Assembly (NCBI RefSeq): GCF_900141905.1
Contig: NZ_FQZF01000019.1
Span: 1-64,000, forward strand
Reading direction: 5' to 3'
Length of the DNA stretch: 64,000 nt
Origin: Muricoccus roseus
Lineage (GTDB): Bacteria; Pseudomonadota; Alphaproteobacteria; Acetobacterales; Acetobacteraceae
Part shown: in pieces, positions 7,847-15,450 of the stretch
How the letters are laid out: each line of letters opens with the position of its first letter
How positions within the stretch are numbered: position 1 is the stretch's first letter
Made by a program: the position numbers and the translations under genes
The notes under the pieces: generated by a model
Databases searched by the model: none
The model's input: the letters and a program-made list of their open reading frames with translations, nothing else
Told to the model about the DNA's origin: nothing

Positions 7847-8999
7847 GCCCCTGGATAGCGCCTTCGACCTGCCCGAGGACACCCGCGCCCTGCAGGAGGT
7901 GGCCCAGGACTTCGCCCGCGACGTTCTGGCCCCCAGGGCGCTGGAATGGGACGCCACCCGCCACTTCCCGGTGGAGGAGATGCGCCAGGCCGCCGCGCTC
8001 GGCATGGCCGCGCTCTATGTGCGCGAGGAATCCGGCGGCGCCGGCCTCACTCGCCTCGACGCGGCAGTGGTCTTCGAGGCCCTGGCCACCGGCTGCCCCA
8101 CCACCTCGGCCTTCCTCTCCATCCACAACATGGTGGCCTGGATGATCGACCGCTGGGGCACCGAGGCCCAGCGGGCGGAGCAGCTGCCGAGCCTCGTCAC
8201 CATGGAGCGCCTGGCCTCCTACTGCCTCACGGAACCCGGCTCCGGCAGCGATGCCGCCGCGCTGCGCACCAAGGCGCTGCGCGACAACCAGGGCTATGTG
8301 CTGAACGGCTCGAAGCAGTTCATTTCCGGCGCCGGCGTCTCGCACCTCTACCTCACCATGGCGCGGACGGGCGGGGAGGGGCCGGACGGCATCTCCGCCC
8401 TGCTGGTCCCGAAGGACACGCCGGGCCTGTCCTTCGGCGCGAATGAGAAGAAGATGGGCTGGAACGCCCAGCCCACCCGCACGATGGAGTTCCAGGACGC
8501 GCGCCTGCCCGCCGAGGCGCTGCTGGGCGAGGAGGGGCAGGGCTTCCGCATGGCGATGGCGGGGCTCGACGGCGGCCGGCTCAACATCGCCGCCTGCTCC
8601 CTGGGCGGCGCCCAGCGCGCGCTCGACATCGCGCTGGACTACACGCGCGAACGCCGCGCCTTCGGCAAGGCGGTTGCGGATTTCCAGGCCACCCAGTTCC
8701 GCCTCGCCGACATGGCGACCGAGCTGGAGGCCGCGCGCTCCCTTCTCTGGCGTGCCTGCGCGAAGCTGGACTCGAAGGCCCCGGATGCGGGCCCCTTCTG
8801 CGCCATGGCCAAGCGTTTCGCCTCCGACACCGGGCACCGCGTGGCGGATGAGGCGCTGCAGCTGCTCGGTGGCTATGGCTACCTGCACGACTACGGGGTG
8901 GAGAAGCTCGTCCGCGACCTGCGGGTCCACCGCATCCTCGAGGGCACGAACGAGATCATGCGGGTCATCATCGCCCGCCATCTGCTGGGCAAGCGCTAA
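7845..8999 (+). CDS. Acyl-CoA dehydrogenase (isobutyryl-CoA dehydrogenase-like)
   Basis: 384 residues, normal for the family. An FAD enzyme that introduces a 2,3-double bond into an acyl-CoA and passes electrons to ETF. Signatures: YCLTEPGSGSDAAAL in the middle domain, RAFGKAVADFQATQF, LLGGYGYLHDYGVEKLVRD, and the catalytic-base region ILEGTNEIMR near the C-terminus. The overall pattern, including the N-terminal PEDTRALQEVAQDFARD, is closest to isobutyryl-CoA/short branched-chain dehydrogenases of valine degradation. Substrate assignment is by family resemblance only. A GAGGAAACGAGACC leader gives a usable Shine-Dalgarno. No other valine-pathway gene is adjacent. Confidence 0.88.
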   Translation: MPLDSAFDLPEDTRALQEVAQDFARDVLAPRALEWDATRHFPVEEMRQAAALGMAALYVREESGGAGLTRLDAAVVFEALATGCPTTSAFLSIHNMVAWMIDRWGTEAQRAEQLPSLVTMERLASYCLTEPGSGSDAAALRTKALRDNQGYVLNGSKQFISGAGVSHLYLTMARTGGEGPDGISALLVPKDTPGLSFGANEKKMGWNAQPTRTMEFQDARLPAEALLGEEGQGFRMAMAGLDGGRLNIAACSLGGAQRALDIALDYTRERRAFGKAVADFQATQFRLADMATELEAARSLLWRACAKLDSKAPDAGPFCAMAKRFASDTGHRVADEALQLLGGYGYLHDYGVEKLVRDLRVHRILEGTNEIMRVIIARHLLGKR

Positions 9000-9040
9000 C
9001 GGGACGTGAATCGAACGAATCGTTTATCCCGGGCGAGTCG

Positions 9041-9070
9041 TTGACAAGGCGACAGGGTCTCGCTCACAAT
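9041..9070 (+). promoter_or_regulatory. Probable sigma-70 promoter for the 9140 gene
   Basis: TTGACA at 9041-9046 is a perfect -35 hexamer, followed after 18 bp by CACAAT at 9065-9070, a 4/6 match to the -10 consensus. It lies 70 bp upstream of the small exported protein gene in the 140-bp gap after the acyl-CoA dehydrogenase gene. Confidence 0.5.
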
Positions 9071-9139
9071 TTCGCGAACGAAGTGTCGCGCCCCCCGCGC
9101 GGCTCGGACCGGCGCCAGGACGGCGCCAAAGGAGCCCGC

Positions 9140-9505
9140 ATGTCGCCCCGGCCCTGGAGCATGGCCCTGGGAGCACTCGCTCTCGCCTCGGCCCTCCTCC
9201 CCGCCGCCCCGCGGCCGGCCCTGGCCCATGGCGAAATCCGCAGCATCACCGTGCCGGCGGACGGCGCCGTGGTCATCCCGCCGCGCAGCGCCCCTCGCCT
9301 GGCGGCCCGGCCGGCCGGCACCGGCGCCGGCGTTCCCATCCCGCCCGGCGCCTCGCGCAACGGCCCGGTTCTCCTGCCCGATACGGGCACCGGCCTCGCC
9401 GCCCCGCTGATCGGCCTCGCCCTGCCGGCCATCGCCGCCGCCGTGCTGGGCGGCACCATCGCCGGCTCGAAGGGCGGCACCTCCAGCCCCGCACGCACCC
9501 GCTGA
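9140..9505 (+). CDS. Small exported hydrophobic-tail protein, unknown function
   Basis: 121 residues. A signal peptide runs from MSPRPWSMALGALALASALL to about PALA-HGE. The middle is Pro/Ala/Gly-rich and low in complexity. A second hydrophobic stretch near the C-terminus (LIGLALPAIAAAVLGGTIAG) ends in a basic tail, so the protein is probably anchored in the inner membrane. The ATG at 9140 is preceded by AAAGGAG at correct spacing, which decides against the in-frame TTG at 9041. I recognise no family. Confidence 0.6.
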   Translation: MSPRPWSMALGALALASALLPAAPRPALAHGEIRSITVPADGAVVIPPRSAPRLAARPAGTGAGVPIPPGASRNGPVLLPDTGTGLAAPLIGLALPAIAAAVLGGTIAGSKGGTSSPARTR

Positions 9506-9543
9506 GGCGCGGCGCGCGGCCCGAAGCTTGCTGGACCGGCGCC

Positions 9544-10740
9544 ATGAACCTCGACACCGACCGCTTCCTCCAGGACCTCGACACGCTCCGCCGCATCGGC
9601 GCCTACAAGACGGGCGTCCATCGCCCGACCTATTCGCCGGAGGACATGGAAAGCCGCCGCTGGCTCATGCAGCGCATGGCGGAAATCGGGCTCGAACCCA
9701 CGATCGACGGCATCGGCAATGTCCTCGGCCGCCACCGCGGCCCGGGGCCGCACCTGCTCGCCGGCAGCCATCTCGAAACCCAGAACCACGCCGGCTGGCT
9801 GGACGGCGCGCTCGGCGTCGTCGGCGGCTTGGCCCTCGCCCGCGCCGGCCTGCCCGTCGATGTCTGCGCCTATGCGGATGAGGAGGCGCATTTCGGCAGC
9901 GGCTTCCTCGGCAGCCGCTCCCTCATCGGCGCGCTGAGCGAGGAGGAGATCGACGCCAGCCGCAACCGCTTCGACGGCACGCCCCTGCGCGACGCCCTGG
10001 CCGCCGCCGGCCTCGCCGGCCTGCCACGCCTGAGCCTGGAGGAGGGCCGGTACAAGGGCGCGCTCGAGATGCATATCGAGCAGGGCACGCAGCTCGAGAA
10101 TGGCGGGCTGCGCATCGGCGTCGTCACCGGCATCGTCGGCGTGCGCCAATGGCTCATCGCCTTCGAGGGCCGCCAGGACCATACCGGCGGCACCACCATG
10201 GCCGAGCGCCGCGATGCCGGCGTCGCCGCCATGCGCCTGCTCCACGCCATCGACACCGAGTTCCCCCGCCAATGCGGCGAGCGCACCACCTGGACCACGG
10301 GGCGCATCGTGCTGGAGCCCAACGCGCCCCACATCATCCCCGGCCGCGCCGAGGTCACCTTCCAGTTCCGCGACATCTCGACCGAGGTGATGGACCGGCT
10401 GGAGGCCACGCTCCGCGCCCTGGTGCGGGAGAGCAACCGCCGCGACCGCTGCCCCGCGACCCTGACCCCGCTCAGCCGCGCCGAGCCCGCCCCCTGCGAC
10501 CCCGCGATGATGCGCGCGCTCACCGAAGCCGCCGAGGACCTTGCCCCCGGCGCCTTCCAGCCCATGCCGAGCGGCGCCATCCACGACAGCCAGCACATCG
10601 CCCGCAAGCTGCCCGTCGCCATGCTCTTCGTCCCCTCCAAGGGCGGCATCAGCCATCACTGGACCGAGGACACGGACCGCGACGACCTCGTCCTCGGGAT
10701 GAAGGTGCTGGCGGAGGGGGCGCGCCGCTTCCTCGGCTAG
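9544..10740 (+). CDS. M20-type Zn-dependent amidohydrolase (N-carbamoyl amino acid hydrolase/allantoate amidohydrolase family)
   Basis: 398 residues, typical of the HyuC/AllC group, dinuclear zinc enzymes that hydrolyse N-carbamoyl or ureido compounds. Metal-ligand motifs are all present: GSHLETQNHAGWLDGALGVV (His and Asp), YADEEAHFGSGFLGS (Glu pair), EMHIEQG (His) and a C-terminal GGISHHWTED (His). The dimerisation/lid region begins near GVRQWLIAFEGRQDHTGGT. The natural substrate cannot be read from sequence; a carbamoyl or ureido acid is the family expectation. It lies 81 bp upstream of a Bug-type receptor gene in the same direction, which suggests linked uptake and hydrolysis of one compound. 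Confidence 0.82.
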   Translation: MNLDTDRFLQDLDTLRRIGAYKTGVHRPTYSPEDMESRRWLMQRMAEIGLEPTIDGIGNVLGRHRGPGPHLLAGSHLETQNHAGWLDGALGVVGGLALARAGLPVDVCAYADEEAHFGSGFLGSRSLIGALSEEEIDASRNRFDGTPLRDALAAAGLAGLPRLSLEEGRYKGALEMHIEQGTQLENGGLRIGVVTGIVGVRQWLIAFEGRQDHTGGTTMAERRDAGVAAMRLLHAIDTEFPRQCGERTTWTTGRIVLEPNAPHIIPGRAEVTFQFRDISTEVMDRLEATLRALVRESNRRDRCPATLTPLSRAEPAPCDPAMMRALTEAAEDLAPGAFQPMPSGAIHDSQHIARKLPVAMLFVPSKGGISHHWTEDTDRDDLVLGMKVLAEGARRFLG

Positions 10741-10821
10741 CCCGGCCTTGCCGCCGCGCCCGGCACGGGCTGCTATGGCCGCCCGGCGCCGTGTCCACGC
10801 GGCCGAGGAGGAAACGAACCG

Positions 10822-11802
10822 ATGCAGATCACCCGGCGCGCCCTCGGGCGCCGCTCCCTGGCCCTCGCCGCGGCACTCCCCCTCCTGCCACGCCCGGCCC
10901 TTGCCGCCTTCGCCACCCGCCCCGTGCGCCTGCTCATCGCCTTCGGCGCGGGCACCGGCGCCGACGTGCTCGCCCGCGAATTCGGCAACCAGCTGAGCGC
11001 CGAGCTGGGACAGCCCGTGGTGGTGGAGAACGCGACCGGCGGCACCGGCATCGTCGCGCTGCGCAACATGGGACGCGCGGCGCCGGACGGGCACACGCTC
11101 TTCCTCGGTGCCATGGGCAATGTCGTCATCAACCCGCTCGTCAGCGCCGCCGCCCGCGGCACGGAGGCGCTGGTCGCCCCCATCGGCCAGTTCAGCGACA
11201 ACCCGCATGTCATGCTCATCCATGGCGGGCTGCCAGTGAAGGACGTGCGGGAGTTCGTCGCCTATGCGAAGGCGCGCCCGGGCGAGATCAACTTCGCCTC
11301 GCCCGGCGCCGGCGGCGTTTCCCATCTCGGCGCGGAGCTGTTCCAGTCCGTCGCCGGGATCGAAGGCGTGCACATCCCCTACCGCGAGGGATCGCGCCTG
11401 CTGACGGATATGATGAGCGGCCGCGTCCACGCGGTGTTCATGACCGCGGGCGGGCTGAAGCCGCTGCTGGAGGAAGGCCGCATCCGCGCGCTCGGCATCA
11501 CCGCCCCCACCACCGTGCCGGACCTCGCCGCCCTTCCCGTGCTGGAACAGCAAGGCCTGCCCGGCTTCCGCTACAGCACCTGGTACGCGCTCTACGCCCC
11601 CGCCGGCACGCCCGCGCCCCTGGTGCGGGAACTGAACGGCCTCCTCCGCGCCGCCCTCGACAACCCCTCCCTCCGCACGCGCCTGACCGCCCAGGGAGCC
11701 GAGGTCTCCACCGGCTCGCCCGAGGAACTGGCAGCGCTGATGGAACGCGACACGAAGACCTGGCGCGAAATCATCCAGGCCCGGCGGATCATGACGGAGT
11801 AG
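10822..11802 (+). CDS. Bug-family tripartite tricarboxylate transporter substrate-binding protein
   Basis: 326 residues, the standard Bug/TctC length. An N-terminal export signal contains RRALGRRSLALAAALPLLP and ends near ALA-AF; the arginines may make it a Tat substrate. The mature protein shows the Bug signature: PVRLLIAFGAGTGADVLARE, QPVVVENATGGTGIVALR, AAPDGHTLFLG, the middle INFASPGAGGVSHLGAELF and HIPYREGSRLLTDMMSGRV. It is periplasmic and binds a carboxylated solute. No TctA/TctB membrane genes are in the window, so it is an orphan receptor, which is common in this group. Cotranscription with the upstream hydrolase is plausible. Confidence 0.88.
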   Translation: MQITRRALGRRSLALAAALPLLPRPALAAFATRPVRLLIAFGAGTGADVLAREFGNQLSAELGQPVVVENATGGTGIVALRNMGRAAPDGHTLFLGAMGNVVINPLVSAAARGTEALVAPIGQFSDNPHVMLIHGGLPVKDVREFVAYAKARPGEINFASPGAGGVSHLGAELFQSVAGIEGVHIPYREGSRLLTDMMSGRVHAVFMTAGGLKPLLEEGRIRALGITAPTTVPDLAALPVLEQQGLPGFRYSTWYALYAPAGTPAPLVRELNGLLRAALDNPSLRTRLTAQGAEVSTGSPEELAALMERDTKTWREIIQARRIMTE

Positions 11803-11818
11803 CGGGCCTTCGCTGTCC

Positions 11819-12058
11819 GTCTGTGCCCGGGGAGAGGAAGAAGGAATTCTTCCTCTCCCCGGACCCCTCACCATCATCTTCTTTTTCGAGTTGGAATCAC
11901 TCGGCGGACGGTGCGCCTGAGGTCTTCGACCTCAGGCGACTGCGAACGCAGGAAGGGCACCCAGCGACCAGAGACCCCTTCGATCCGGGGTATCCACGGC
12001 AGTCAGACGGGGTTCCAAGGGCCTCAGGCCCTTGGCGGGTCGAGGGCGGAGCCCTCCT
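11819..12058 (+). repeat. Dispersed structured repeat, copy B
   Basis: Lies between the convergent genes ending at 11802 and 12073. Hairpins: 11829-11860 (14-bp stem GGGGAGAGGAAGAA, loop GGAA, identical to copy A); 11915-11937 (stem GCCTGAGGTC, loop TTC); then CCAAGGGCC with loop TCA and GAGGGC with loop GGA at the 3' end. The shared middle segment reads CGATCCGGGGTATCCACGGC. Compared with copy A, the second stem differs at two adjacent positions on both arms so that pairing is kept. Confidence 0.9.
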
Positions 12059-12072
12059 CTCCTGGACCAGAC

Positions 12073-12387
12073 TCACTCATCCTCTGGCGGCGGACGGCGC
12101 GGCGTCAGCGCCTCCACCTGTCGTTTCAGCCGGGTGATCTGCCGCCGCAGGTCGGCGTTTTCCCGTTGGGACTGCCGGAGGCGGGACTGCGCGGCTTCCA
12201 GCGCATCGGGTGGGGGCGGGGCGGGCTTCCGCGCGCCGCCCGCGCCGGCGATCAGCTCGGGCCAGGACAGGCCGAGCCGCTTCAGCAGCCGGTCCGCCGC
12301 CAGCGCGGCCGAGGCACGCTCCCCTTCGAAATCGGAGCCGAGCAGCGCCAGCACCCGCGCCAGCCTTGCCGCATCCGCCGCCCGCAT
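12073..12387 (-). CDS. Small DUF2786-like protein with C-terminal coiled coil
   Basis: 104 residues from the ATG at 12387, which has a GGGAGG Shine-Dalgarno four bases upstream; the longer frame from 12465 is not favoured. The N-terminal half (ADAARLARVLALLGSDFEGE, then ASAALAADRLLKRLGLSWPE) has the pattern of short DUF2786-like helical domains. The C-terminal half, QSRLRQSQRENADLRRQITR, is a heptad-rich coiled coil ending in an acidic tail. Function unknown. It is convergent with the Bug gene across repeat copy B and divergent from the M20 gene at 12543. Confidence 0.6.
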   Translation of the reverse strand: MRAADAARLARVLALLGSDFEGERASAALAADRLLKRLGLSWPELIAGAGGARKPAPPPPDALEAAQSRLRQSQRENADLRRQITRLKRQVEALTPRRPPPEDE

Positions 12388-12542
12388 CGCGCCTCCCTGC
12401 CGGCCATCCAGACCCGGGCTCAAGCCATCCGGGCGCCCCGGGTTGCCCCGGCGCCCGGAAAACACGCCGGGCCGGGGCTGCCTTCCGCGCCGTTCCGCCC
12501 TATTCCCGTGCCACCATCCGGAGAGAGGAGGCCAGCCGCCCC

Positions 12543-13958
12543 ATGACCAGCCCGAGAGGTCCGAGCCGCGAGGCCGCCATCGCCCGCGCCCGGGCGGAGT
12601 TCGACAGCGGCGCCTTCCGCGAGCGCCTGGAGTCGCTGATCGCGATCCCCTCCACCTCGCAGGACCCGGCCCATGCGCCGGATTGCCGCCGTTACCTGGA
12701 GGAGGGGATCCAGCCCTGGCTCGCGCGGCTCGGCTTCGAATCGAGCATCCATCCGAACCCGGACCCGTCCTGCGGCCCCATCCTCATCGCCAGCCGCATC
12801 GAGGACCCGTCGCGCCCCACCGCGCTGCTCTACGGCCATGGCGACACGGTGCTCGGCCTGGATGAGCAATGGTCCGCCGGGCTGAAGCCCTGGGCGATCA
12901 CGGAGAAGGACGGCCTCTGGTACGGGCGCGGTACCGCCGACAACAAGGGCCAGCACATCATCAACCTCGCCGCGCTGGAGGCCGTGCTGGCCGAGCGTGG
13001 CGGAGTGCTCGGCGCCAACGTCAAGCTGGTGCTGGAGATGTCGGAGGAGCTGGGCTCGAAGGGCCTGCGCCCCTTCGTCGAGGCGCATCGGGACTACCTC
13101 GCCGCCGACGCCCTCATCGCCTCGGACGGGCCGCGGGTGGAGCCCGGGCTGCCGACCATCGCCGCGGGCTCCCGCGGCTCCTTCATGTTCGACCTGGTGG
13201 TGAAGCTGCGCCAGGGCGGCGTGCATTCCGGCCATTGGGGCGGCCTCACCACCGACCCCGCCATTCTCCTCTCCCACGCCATCGCCAGCATCGCGGACCG
13301 GCACGGCAAGATCCTGGTGCGCGACTGGCTGCCGGGCGAGACGGTGCCCGCGAATATCCGCGCCGCCCTTGAGGGTTGCCCGGTCGGGGGCGGACAGGGG
13401 GCCGCGACCATCGACGAGGGCTGGGGCGAGCCCGGCCTCACCTCCGCCGAGAAGATCTATGGCTGGGCTTCCTTCATCGTGCTCGCCATGCTGAGCGGAA
13501 AGCCGGAGGCCCCGGTCAACGCGGTCGCGCCCGAGGCCCGCGCCGTCTGCCAGATCCGCTACACCGGCGATTCCGACCCGGCGAAGTTCATCCCCGCCCT
13601 GCGCGCCCATCTCGACGCGCATGGGCTGCAGAAGGTCGCGATCGAGCGCACCGGCATCCGCATGCCCGCCAGCCGCACCCCGCCGGACAATCCCTGGGTG
13701 CTCTGGACCAAGGCGAGCATGGAGCGGTCCCTCGGCACGCGCGTGCAGGTCACGCCGAACGCCTCGGGCGGCCTGCCCGGGGATGTCTTCGTGGACCTGC
13801 TCGGCACCCCGCTCGTCTGGGTTCCGCATTCCTACAATGGCTGCAAGCAGCACGGGCCGGATGAGCATGTCATCCCGGCCATGATGCGCGAGGGCCTCGC
13901 GGCCTTCGCCGGCATCTGGTGGGATCTCGGCGAGCCCGGCACGCCGGCGCGCGGCTGA
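12543..13958 (+). CDS. M20 family metallopeptidase
   Basis: 471 residues, normal for the DapE/carnosinase-like M20 dipeptidases. Dinuclear zinc-site motifs: LLYGHGDTVLG (His, Asp), YGRGTADNKGQH (bridging Asp), EMSEELGSKG (catalytic Glu and metal Glu), IASDGPR (Asp) and the C-terminal YNGCKQHGPDEH (His). The dimerisation domain includes GGVHSGHWGG. Probably cytoplasmic: no signal peptide from MTSPRGPSREAAIARARAEF. The ATG at 12543 follows GAGAGGAGG somewhat far upstream (about 10 bases). Substrate not predictable beyond a peptide or N-acyl amino acid. Ends 17 bp from the convergent chemoreceptor gene. Confidence 0.85.
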   Translation: MTSPRGPSREAAIARARAEFDSGAFRERLESLIAIPSTSQDPAHAPDCRRYLEEGIQPWLARLGFESSIHPNPDPSCGPILIASRIEDPSRPTALLYGHGDTVLGLDEQWSAGLKPWAITEKDGLWYGRGTADNKGQHIINLAALEAVLAERGGVLGANVKLVLEMSEELGSKGLRPFVEAHRDYLAADALIASDGPRVEPGLPTIAAGSRGSFMFDLVVKLRQGGVHSGHWGGLTTDPAILLSHAIASIADRHGKILVRDWLPGETVPANIRAALEGCPVGGGQGAATIDEGWGEPGLTSAEKIYGWASFIVLAMLSGKPEAPVNAVAPEARAVCQIRYTGDSDPAKFIPALRAHLDAHGLQKVAIERTGIRMPASRTPPDNPWVLWTKASMERSLGTRVQVTPNASGGLPGDVFVDLLGTPLVWVPHSYNGCKQHGPDEHVIPAMMREGLAAFAGIWWDLGEPGTPARG

Positions 13959-13965
13959 ACGGCGG

Positions 13966-13987
13966 CGGGCCGCCCTCAGGCGGCCCG
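13966..13987. terminator. Bidirectional terminator-like hairpin
   Basis: A perfect 9-bp stem CGGGCCGCC/GGCGGCCCG with loop CTCA sits at the junction of the convergent M20 and chemoreceptor genes; the loop contains the chemoreceptor stop codon. There is no T-run on either side, so termination strength is uncertain. Confidence 0.5.
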
Positions 13988-15337
13988 TACCTCGGCCAGG
14001 AAGCCGTCCACCGCCTCGCGCAGCAGGCCCGACTGGGCGGAAAGCTCCTGCGCCGTCCCGGCCAGTTCCCCGGCCACGCCCGCCGTGCCGGCCGCATCGC
14101 TGTGGATGCCGCCCATCAGGGCGCTCACCCGCTCGTTGCCGGCCGCCGCGTGCTGCACGCTGCGCGTGATCTCGGCCGTCGCCGCGCCCTGTTCCTCCAC
14201 CGCCGCGGCAATTCCGGTGGTGATGCCGCTGATTTCCCCGATCATGCGCGAGATGCCGCCGATCGCCTCCACCGCCTGTCCTGTCGCGGTCTGGATGGCG
14301 TTGATCTGGCCGCCGATCTCCTCTGTCGCGCGCGCGGTTTGGGTGGCCAGCGCCTTCACCTCGCTCGCCACCACGGCGAAGCCACGCCCCGCCTCGCCGG
14401 CACGCGCCGCCTCGATCGTCGCGTTCAGTGCAAGCAGGTTCGTCTGGCCCGCGATGTCGCCGATCAGCCGCACCACATCGCCGATCCGCGCCGCATTCTC
14501 GGCCAAGGCCTGAACCACCGCGTCGGTCTGCCGCGCCTCGCGCGCCGCCCGCTCCGCCATCACGGAGGACTGCCCCATCTGCCGCGTGATCTCGCCGATG
14601 GAGGCGGTCAGCTCGGTCGTGGCGGCGGCGACGGTGCGCACGTTCTCGCTCGCCTCATCCGCCGCAGCCGCGGCCTGGGCCGACCCGTCGGTGGTGCGCG
14701 TCGCGGCCTCGGTCATCGGCCCGGACACCGCCTCCATCCGTCGCGAGGAGACGCCGACGCTTTCCACCACCCCGCCGATCTTCGCCTCGAAGTCGCGCGC
14801 CAGGGAATCCAGCACCGATCGGCGCGAGGCACGTTCGGCCGCGACATAGGTTTCCAGCAGCACCTCCAGGTCGAGCCAGGCGGCACGGTTGAGCGTCTCC
14901 GCCAGGATCGAACTGGCCTGGTCCTCTTTCCGCCGGAGCCAGAGGAGGGAGAGCCCGCCGCGCGGCGCGGGCGCCAGCCCGAGGTCGCGGCAGATCGCCG
15001 AGCCCACGGTGGAGTGGCAGATGGCCACGGCGTAGCTCGGCACGCCGCGGGTGTAGAAGGCCGTGGCCAGCCGTTCCGCTGATTCGAAAAACCCCTCGCC
15101 CAGCCTGCCGGAGACCACGCGCTGCCAATGCGCCACGCGCACCTCGTGCACCGCAGGCTCCATCAGCGCCGCCTGGATCTCGGGCCAGCCCGCGAAGGTG
15201 CCGTGCAAGGAGCCGATCAACACCGGAAGCCGATCCCGCGCGTAGTCCGCCTGCCGGTTCAGCAGCCGGATGTCCTGGTCCGTGATGCCGAAGGCGGCGA
15301 GGCGCTTGCGTTGGTCCGGGTCGAGGATCTCGGCCAT
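13976..15337 (-). CDS. Globin-coupled methyl-accepting chemotaxis protein, soluble
   Basis: 453 residues from the ATG at 15337, chosen over 15349 because GGAG lies six bases upstream. Residues ~1-150 resemble the protoglobin sensor domain ([20 protein letters not shown]). Residues ~190-450 are a methyl-accepting signalling domain with the conserved hairpin tip [20 protein letters not shown] followed by [18 protein letters not shown]. There are no transmembrane segments, as in HemAT-type receptors. By eye, the position of the haem-ligating proximal histidine is occupied by F94 ([10 protein letters not shown]), so haem binding is doubtful. It should signal to CheA/CheW; none is in the window. 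Confidence 0.8.
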   Translation of the reverse strand: MAEILDPDQRKRLAAFGITDQDIRLLNRQADYARDRLPVLIGSLHGTFAGWPEIQAALMEPAVHEVRVAHWQRVVSGRLGEGFFESAERLATAFYTRGVPSYAVAICHSTVGSAICRDLGLAPAPRGGLSLLWLRRKEDQASSILAETLNRAAWLDLEVLLETYVAAERASRRSVLDSLARDFEAKIGGVVESVGVSSRRMEAVSGPMTEAATRTTDGSAQAAAAADEASENVRTVAAATTELTASIGEITRQMGQSSVMAERAAREARQTDAVVQALAENAARIGDVVRLIGDIAGQTNLLALNATIEAARAGEAGRGFAVVASEVKALATQTARATEEIGGQINAIQTATGQAVEAIGGISRMIGEISGITTGIAAAVEEQGAATAEITRSVQHAAAGNERVSALMGGIHSDAAGTAGVAGELAGTAQELSAQSGLLREAVDGFLAEVRAA

Positions 15338-15450
15338 GGGGGGCTCCATGCGAATGTCGCCCGCGGGGGCAGGCTCCGCAGTGTCCGCCCCGGGCGGTTA
15401 AAGGCTCCTTACTGCTCCTCACATTTCCGAGATCAACATAACTTGCCCGG

